From the NCBI RefSeq assembly GCF_000003195.3, contig NC_012876.2, positions 7,233,306-7,297,305 on the forward strand: a stretch of DNA of 64,000 bases, given 5' to 3'. This DNA is from Sorghum bicolor. Its lineage: Eukaryota; Streptophyta; Magnoliopsida; Poales; Poaceae. The notes beneath the pieces are model-generated. The model did not search any database. It saw only the letters and a program-made list of their open reading frames with translations, and was not told the DNA's origin. A program made the translations under genes and the position numbers. Each line of letters begins with the position of its first letter. Position 1 is the stretch's first letter. This document shows, one piece after another, positions 58,401 through 64,000 of the stretch.

Positions 58401-59347
58401 GGATGACATACTGATCCTTGGGACAAGCCTTGATGTGATCAAGGAAGTTAAAGACTTTTTGTCTAATAACTTTGAGATGAAAGATTTGGGAGAAGCTGAT
58501 GTTATTCTAAACATTAAGCTTTCAAGAGAAGGTAATGGTGGGATTACACTTGTGCAATCCCACTATGTGGAAAAGATTTTAAGTCGCTTTGGGTATAGTG
58601 ACTGTCAATCTGCTCCTACGCCTTATGATCCTAGTGTGCTATTGAGGAAAAATCAAAGAATAGCAAGGGATCAACTAAGATTCCCCCAAATTATAGGCTC
58701 ATTGATGTACCTTGCAAGTGCCACGAGGCCTGATATCTCGTTTGCAGTGAGCAAACTTAGCCGGTTTGTGTCAAATCCGGGAGATATTCATTGGCAAGCT
58801 CTTGAGAGAGTGATGCGCTATCTGAAATGTACTGTGAGCTATGGCATTCACTATACCGGATACCCAAAGGTATTAGAGGGTTATTGTGATGCAAATTGGA
58901 TATCTGATGTTGATGTTAAAGGCCACAAGTGGATATGTGTTTTTGCTTGGAGGTGGCGCTGTTTCATGGAAGTCTTGCGAGCAGACTATCTTAACGAAGT
59001 CAACTATGGAAGCAGAACTCACAGCATTAGACACCGCCGGCACTGAGGCCGAGTGGCTTCACGAACTCCTGATGGATCTACCGGTGGTTGAAAAAACTGT
59101 GACGGCTATTTCCATGAACTGTGACAATCAAACGGTGATCACAAAAGTCAACAGTTCTAAGGACAACATGAAGTCTACTAGGCATGCCAAACGGCGTTTG
59201 AAGACTGTCAGAAAATTGAGAAACTCCGGAGTTATAGCATTGGACTATGTCCATACATTTAAGAATCTGGCAGATCAATTCACAAAGGGACTATCCCGTA
59301 ATGTGATAGATAGTGCATCGAGTGAGATGGGTTTGAGACCCACGTGA
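55482..59347 (+). pseudogene. Dead copia gag-pol polyprotein (copy 2)
   Basis: Gag is open from just inside the LTR without an obvious ATG until 55548. The frame breaks near 56033. The CCHC knuckle is at about 56178-56225. The protease triad is Asp-Thr-Glu at about 56356-56364. A shift near 56735 leads into integrase and RT (56791-58284), intact as one 497-codon frame with SDRGGEY in the integrase core. TAA at 58282-58284 interrupts RT, a 2-nt loss near 58916 shifts RNase H, and the last frame ends at 59347. The 8-A run at 57752 keeps the frame here, unlike copy 1. Non-functional. Confidence 0.93.
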
Positions 59348-59890
59348 GGTCTACCATGGTGGCAACCTATTCTATAGGATCGGAGATCCCGTGAAGTAGA
59401 ATGGTGAAACAAGCCAGAAGTAGATTGTGAGGAAAGACCCTTTACTTAACTGATCTCAATTGCACTTCTTTCCTAAGTCTGTAAGGAAGGCTGGTTATAT
59501 ACCTTAATGTATTCCAAAGCGGCTTGTGAAGCGATAGATGTTGTCCTACAGAACATCTTTAAGGAATACACCTATATGAGTTTGACTGTTAGTCACAGTC
59601 TATGAGATTTGGGTGATCTCTAGATACTCATGAATGGGCTAGAAGTATGACTTATATGCTTCAACCAGAGGGGATGTTCATGCAACCCTGTATCAGTTAT
59701 GAATTTAGATGAAGCTTATATCATAGAAAACTTGCAATTCAAGGCATAGTCCATTGTTCAAGTTGTGACTAAGTGTAGTCTGTACTCTAAGTGGAAGTTC
59801 AACTTAACAGTCTCCACTGAAACGACTGGTATATGAAACGATATGGAAATTCGAGAGCTTTTCTTATGTGCCCTAGAAATAGGTGGGGAT

Positions 59891-60919
59891 TGTTGAATAT
59901 AATGGGCCTTTAGCCCATAATTATATTTGATGATTAATTCAAGTGCCCATAATAAATGCTATAATGAAAACGGTTTAGTACCGTATTGATGATTGACCAT
60001 ATGTTAACTCAACTTAAATAGGTGGCCTTTGTTAGCTCCTATGGAGAAGTTGAGGAAGGGAAAAAGGGTGCCACACGCGCGCGCGCCGCCGCCGCCGAGC
60101 CGTGGCGTGGCGTGTCGTGCGTGCGTGCGTGCGTGCTTGTCTTGTCTTATCGAGATGACACACGAGGACCAGACGTGACATGGCACACGCGTGGTGAATA
60201 AGGAAAGGGAGGAAAACAAGATCTTACCGTTGTGTAATTAATGGCAATTAATTGCTAATTGATTGACTCGGTTTATGGCAATTAAATGTGATTAATTGTC
60301 ATCAATCAGACGTTTCCACCTGGGGCCTATATATTCCATACGTGTGACACTCTTTCCTTACCTGCAGGACACAATCAGTCCTCTCTCTTCCGGTCGAGTT
60401 GCTCTCTGTTCGTCCCCGTCCCGAACCTCTGCGCGCACAGAGATCGGGAGAGCAGGCCTCCGAAACACGACTTCCTACATCGACACACCTGCTCGGGTGT
60501 GCAGGCAATCAGATTTTTGGGAGCGTCTTCCGCGACTGCTCACCGACGAGATCATCTTCTTCCACTCCGGTGGATCGAGATCGACTACTACGTCTTCGTC
60601 TTTTTCCTGGTGGACGTTCGCGGGACTGCACTGCGAACATCTTCCTGCATCGACTGTGGTCCGCTACTTCACGCAACGCACTATGTCGACTAGTGCGAAT
60701 GGAGCCGCCGGTGCCTTCGGCACTGGTCCCTCCTCGGGGTACAATCCTAATCGATTGACTTTTATTTTCAGTATGTCTGTTGTAGTTGCAGTAGTTCTTG
60801 CAATGTTTATCTCTAAACTGAGTAGTGATAAAATTGCACACGTGCACATATATACCACCACAATATTATGCGTAATTTTTTAGATTAAATCAAACATTAA
60901 AATGTCTAATTTTCTAACA
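59891..60919 (+). repeat. Copia copy 2, 3' LTR
   Basis: Matches 4347-5376 nearly base for base and keeps the ATG-led short frame (60684 on). Followed by GGTTC. Confidence 0.92.
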
Positions 60920-61320
60920 GGTTCTAGCCTAGATGGCCTGTGCTGGAGACCGGGGCTAGGGGATCGGGCCGAGCATCCCATTGATCAGGAGCCCCGAGCA
61001 GAGGCGGTGAGCATACTAGGGCTCTGCCCTATCGTTGGCCACAAGGTATACTTGAGGGGTGTAGCCCCTGAGTCCGCGAGCGATTCTAGCTAGAGGGGAT
61101 CAGGGATGTAACATGACCCTATGTTAGGATCTAGTGAAACTTCAAGGTCAACACAGCCGATTAACCAATGCCAGATCAAAATCTGGAAGTAAAAGCTGGT
61201 TCCAAACCGGCAGTGATCCCTAGTTATGGCCTTATGGGTAGCCAGAAGCCAAATGCTTGATCGATCCCAAAAAAAAAGTCACTATCAGGTGCAGCCGGAC
61301 GTCAATGAAGGGCCAGTGTT

Positions 61321-61594
61321 CAGGGATGAAAACGGTACGGATATTTTCCGACCGTATTCGAGACCGAATTCGTTTAGAGGAGTTCAGATCTATCCGTATT
61401 CGAGTCGGAATATTCAACATCCAATACTGTATCCGTATCCGAATACTTAAATCGTATATTTATAATGTCGACATCTAATCCTATCTTATGACATGGTTGA
61501 CATTATCCGTATTCGAATCCGAATCCGACCAAAAATATGAAAACAAATATGATATTGGTGATATCTGTCCGTATCTGGTCCGTTTTCATCCCTA
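61321..61594. mobile_element. hAT-type MITE, duplicated copy
   Basis: The same 274-bp element as 5769-6042, with the same ends and flanks; it was copied by the segmental duplication and did not insert independently. Confidence 0.8.
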
Positions 61595-61862
61595 CCAGTA
61601 TCATATCAAAAAGTCTGGGATCTGGTGAAAAGAAAAAATATATTTTCCTAATGCTGTGGCAATAGCAGGCTGCAGCATTATGGGATGACCGTGTGGTGGA
61701 GCACAAAGAACAGATGATGGTTTGGTCTTGTACCGATAGATACTTCACCTCTAGATTAACTCAAAGGTAAAACGTGCTGTAGCTACCCTGTTAGGCTTTT
61801 ACCAAGTTCGTCCCTGCCTTGGTACGGAAGCATTCCAGTTGATCAAGTAAACATTGGAAACA

Positions 61863-63084
61863 TGAGTTGACTCTTTCTGCTGTATAGTGGTCGCGAATGA
61901 CGAGATGGAGATTATATATTAAATAGTTATATGATCAAGGTGAAGATACTATATATACATGTGTTATAGACAGGCTTCCCCACTGTTGACTCTTTCTACC
62001 TTTTATTAGCGAGGAGTTGACTCTTTCTATACATATGTTAGCACAACCATCGACGGACCTTTTGAAGCATTTCTCTTGTATACGCAACTATCACAGTCAG
62101 AACCAATGGTGATGAAATGCAAGAAAATAAGCATGTTAGACCATAAGCTAGTAAAATATCAACCAACAAAAGATTGACAGGGAAAAAAGTAGTTTTATTT
62201 TATATAAGTTCTGGTTTAAATCATGCCCGCTAAGCAATCCATATACTTCACGTATTAGTGTAAAGCTACTAAGAAGCAATCAGTGCTTGACCTAGTAAAG
62301 CGTGTACCACAGTTCTCACAAGCAAAAAAAAAGGTGACCACCAAACAAACAATGGAAACATTAATCGTCTTGAATGACGAAATATATGGAGATTGTTGGA
62401 TAGTTATAATGATATGAAGTGGAAAAAGTAATAAAGATTTTATATGACGGTCATATACTTTCGCATTGTAGACTATTTCTATATTTCTTTGTGAGTTGAC
62501 TGTTTCCATACTTACGTTAGCACAAGCAAAGATTGTCTGATGAACCATTTTTCTTGTTTACGCAGCTATCACTGTCCACCATCAGCAACGCACTCATACC
62601 AATGTCTTATCATGCATCTGATGCTCAAATGGATGTCCAAATTATCGGTTTTATCCAAATTCGAATCCACTAACCGATCTCCTCCATTTTGCGGTTTACT
62701 TCCAAAGGTTTTAAAATTTCAATCAATTTATGTGACCACTAGAAATCTTGATTTTGTGGTTTTCTTCCAATTTGTAAAATTGATATTTAAAACGATGATA
62801 GTATGCTTGAACCCAGACACCTAGAAACACAAAACGAAAACAAAGAGTACACTTTGGTAATATATATATGCTGTGCTGCAACTGCAAGCAAAGAGACCAT
62901 GCACGCTGATTTTGTTAGTCGTATGGTGCGTGTGAAAATATTATTAAAAGTAGGGTAGGTTTGGAAAGTCGATATCACTGCCAAGACTGTTTCTTCGATC
63001 AGTTCTCCTGATAGGTTCAACTTATAACTTTTTCAGCCATTAACACGTACACGTTGCCACATGAGCATGCGGCAGGCTATATAA
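61863..63084 (+). promoter_or_regulatory. GLP-A' promoter region
   Basis: TTGAC W-box cores at 61867-61871, 61986-61990, 62017-62021 and 62496-62500 match those of GLP-A. TATATAA lies at 63078-63084, 118 bp before the ATG. The promoter differs from that of GLP-A by only a few bases. Confidence 0.6.
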
Positions 63085-63201
63085 CCTCTCCATCCCCATG
63101 GCGAAGGCATCAACAAGACAGACACAAACACCACAAGCTAAGAAGCTCCATAGCTGAATTCAGAGACTGCAAACACGTACAAAAAGTGTGTGCAAAACCA
63201 A

Positions 63202-64000
63202 ATGGCTGCCTCCAGCTACTTCATTCTCGTTTCTTTTGTAGCATTTGTCATTTCACAGGCCACTGCCTCTGACCCTAGCCCCCTCCAAGACTTTTGTGTT
63301 GCCGACAAACATTCTCCAGGTATGCATACTCTCGCTTTAACTCAAGCTGTTTTCTTATACTAAATCTCTAATCAAATAAGAATCATTTGTTCAAACAAAC
63401 ATCTACATACAACAAGCATTTCTAGGTATGGCCTAATGACATGTTCTTCATCTAACTATTTGCCTTTGTCTATGCATACAGTGAAGGTGAATGGATTTGT
63501 TTGCAAGGACCCAATGGCTGTGAACGCAGATGACTTCTTCAAGGCAGCAAAACTTGACCAGCCTAGAGACACCATGAAGAGCAAGGTCGGATCTAACGTT
63601 ACTTTGATCAATGTCATGCAGTTGCCTGGACTCAACACCCTTGGCATCTCGATGGCTCGCATTGACTATGCACCATTAGGTCAGAATCCTCCACACACAC
63701 ATCCTCGTGCCACAGAGATTCTCACCGTGCTTGAGGGTACACTCTATGTTGGATTTGTCACCTCCAACACAGACAACGGTAACAAGCTATTCACCAAGGT
63801 TCTCAACAAGGGTGACGTGTTTGTGTTCCCCCAAGGGCTCATACACTTCCAATTCAACCCAGTCCATGACAAGCCAGCTGTCGCGATCGCTGCACTAAGC
63901 AGCCAGAACCCTGGGGCTATTACTATTGCCAACGCGGTCTTTGGATCAAAACCGCCCATCTCAGATGATGTCTTGGCCAAGGCTTTCCAGGTGCAAAAGG
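63202..64000 (+). CDS. Germin-like protein GLP-A' (GLP8 type), intact as far as seen
   Basis: Exon 1 is 63202-63319, the GT-AG intron 63320-63481 and exon 2 63482 to beyond the window. About 173 of the expected 190 exon-2 codons are inside. With five C's in exon 1 the frame is open, unlike GLP-A. The signal peptide ([12 protein letters not shown]...) is of the A type, distinct from that of B and C. The mature part keeps both conserved Cys, the Asn-Val-Thr site, both germin boxes and the four metal ligands. The last codons and stop lie past 64000; by GLP-A they should end about 50 bp further on. Role as for the other copies: secreted manganese cupin, probably superoxide dismutase. Confidence 0.95.

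Larger units (their letters stand above)
54585..60919 (+). mobile_element. Ty1-copia LTR retrotransposon, copy 2 (full length, dead)
   Basis: LTRs 54585-55446 and 59891-60919 are flanked by GGTTC at 54580-54584 and 60920-60924. The two LTRs differ by large deletions, the 5' LTR being 862 bp against 1029 bp, and by many substitutions. This is far more than the 0.4% separating the two segmental copies, so the insertion is much older than the duplication. I find no standard initiator-Met primer site after 55446. Confidence 0.95.
55546..64000. repeat. Segmental duplication, right copy
   Basis: Matches 1-8451. The homology runs off the window, so the GLP-A' gene and probably more DNA is shared. 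Confidence 0.95.

Noticed and set aside
1..64000. Oxalate oxidase (true germin) function for the GLPs
   Set aside because: The proteins fit the GLP8-type family; germin boxes alone give metal binding, not oxalate specificity.
1..64000. A CRISPR array, phage or bacterial defence system
   Set aside because: No short regularly spaced repeats, no bacterial-type operons; all repeats are transposon ends or LTRs.

Overview
This is plant nuclear DNA, almost certainly from a grass (Poaceae). The cellular genes are germin-like proteins (GLPs) closest, from memory, to the rice GLP8 tandem cluster. They have one short GT-AG intron and TATA promoters, and they sit in a sea of grass-type Ty3-gypsy, Ty1-copia, hAT, PIF/Harbinger, CACTA and Stowaway-like elements. 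The species cannot be named from the sequence alone. I see no bacterial features, tRNA, rRNA or CRISPR.

Layout. 1-5376: 3' part of a decayed copia element (copia-1). 5377-8501: GLP-A with about 2 kb of upstream DNA; exon 1 carries a 1-bp frameshift. 8502-15250: GLP-A downstream DNA, an exon-like minus-strand gene remnant split by a 3.4 kb solo gypsy LTR (which itself holds an 815-bp PIF/Harbinger-like element), MITE debris and a CACTA end. 15250-18171: GLP-B (intact) with a LINE-like insertion in its 3' flank. 18172-49534: a nest of three gypsy elements. The outer minus-strand element E1 was already deleted for most of pol and was then entered by E2 (plus strand, 21290-33527, TSD TCTAA) and E3 (minus strand, 33981-45061, TSD GTAAC). 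49535-52800: further GLP-flank DNA, a hAT end, a CACTA end, then GLP-C (intact). 52800-54584: a Stowaway-like MITE, a coding-like minus-strand remnant and a 969-bp hAT element inserted in it. 54585-60919: a second, complete-length but dead copia (copia-2, TSD GGTTC). 60920-64000: GLP-A', whose gene runs off the window.

The strongest large-scale signal is that 1-8451 and 55546-64000 are the same sequence at roughly 99.6% identity by eye, about 55.5 kb apart. Copia, hAT MITE, promoter and GLP gene are all shared. This looks like a recent tandem segmental duplication of a GLP-plus-transposon unit, or an uncollapsed haplotype in the assembly. GLP-B looks like a recombinant with a GLP-C-type promoter and 5' half and a GLP-A-type 3' half and downstream flank, with the switch near 16705-16712. 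That is what unequal crossing-over in such an array would produce.

Functionally, the four GLP loci should encode secreted, manganese-binding cupin proteins of the cell wall. Members of this family act as superoxide dismutases and contribute to broad disease resistance in cereals. Their upstream regions share repeated TTGAC-containing (W-box-like) modules. Everything else is transposon sequence or gene debris.
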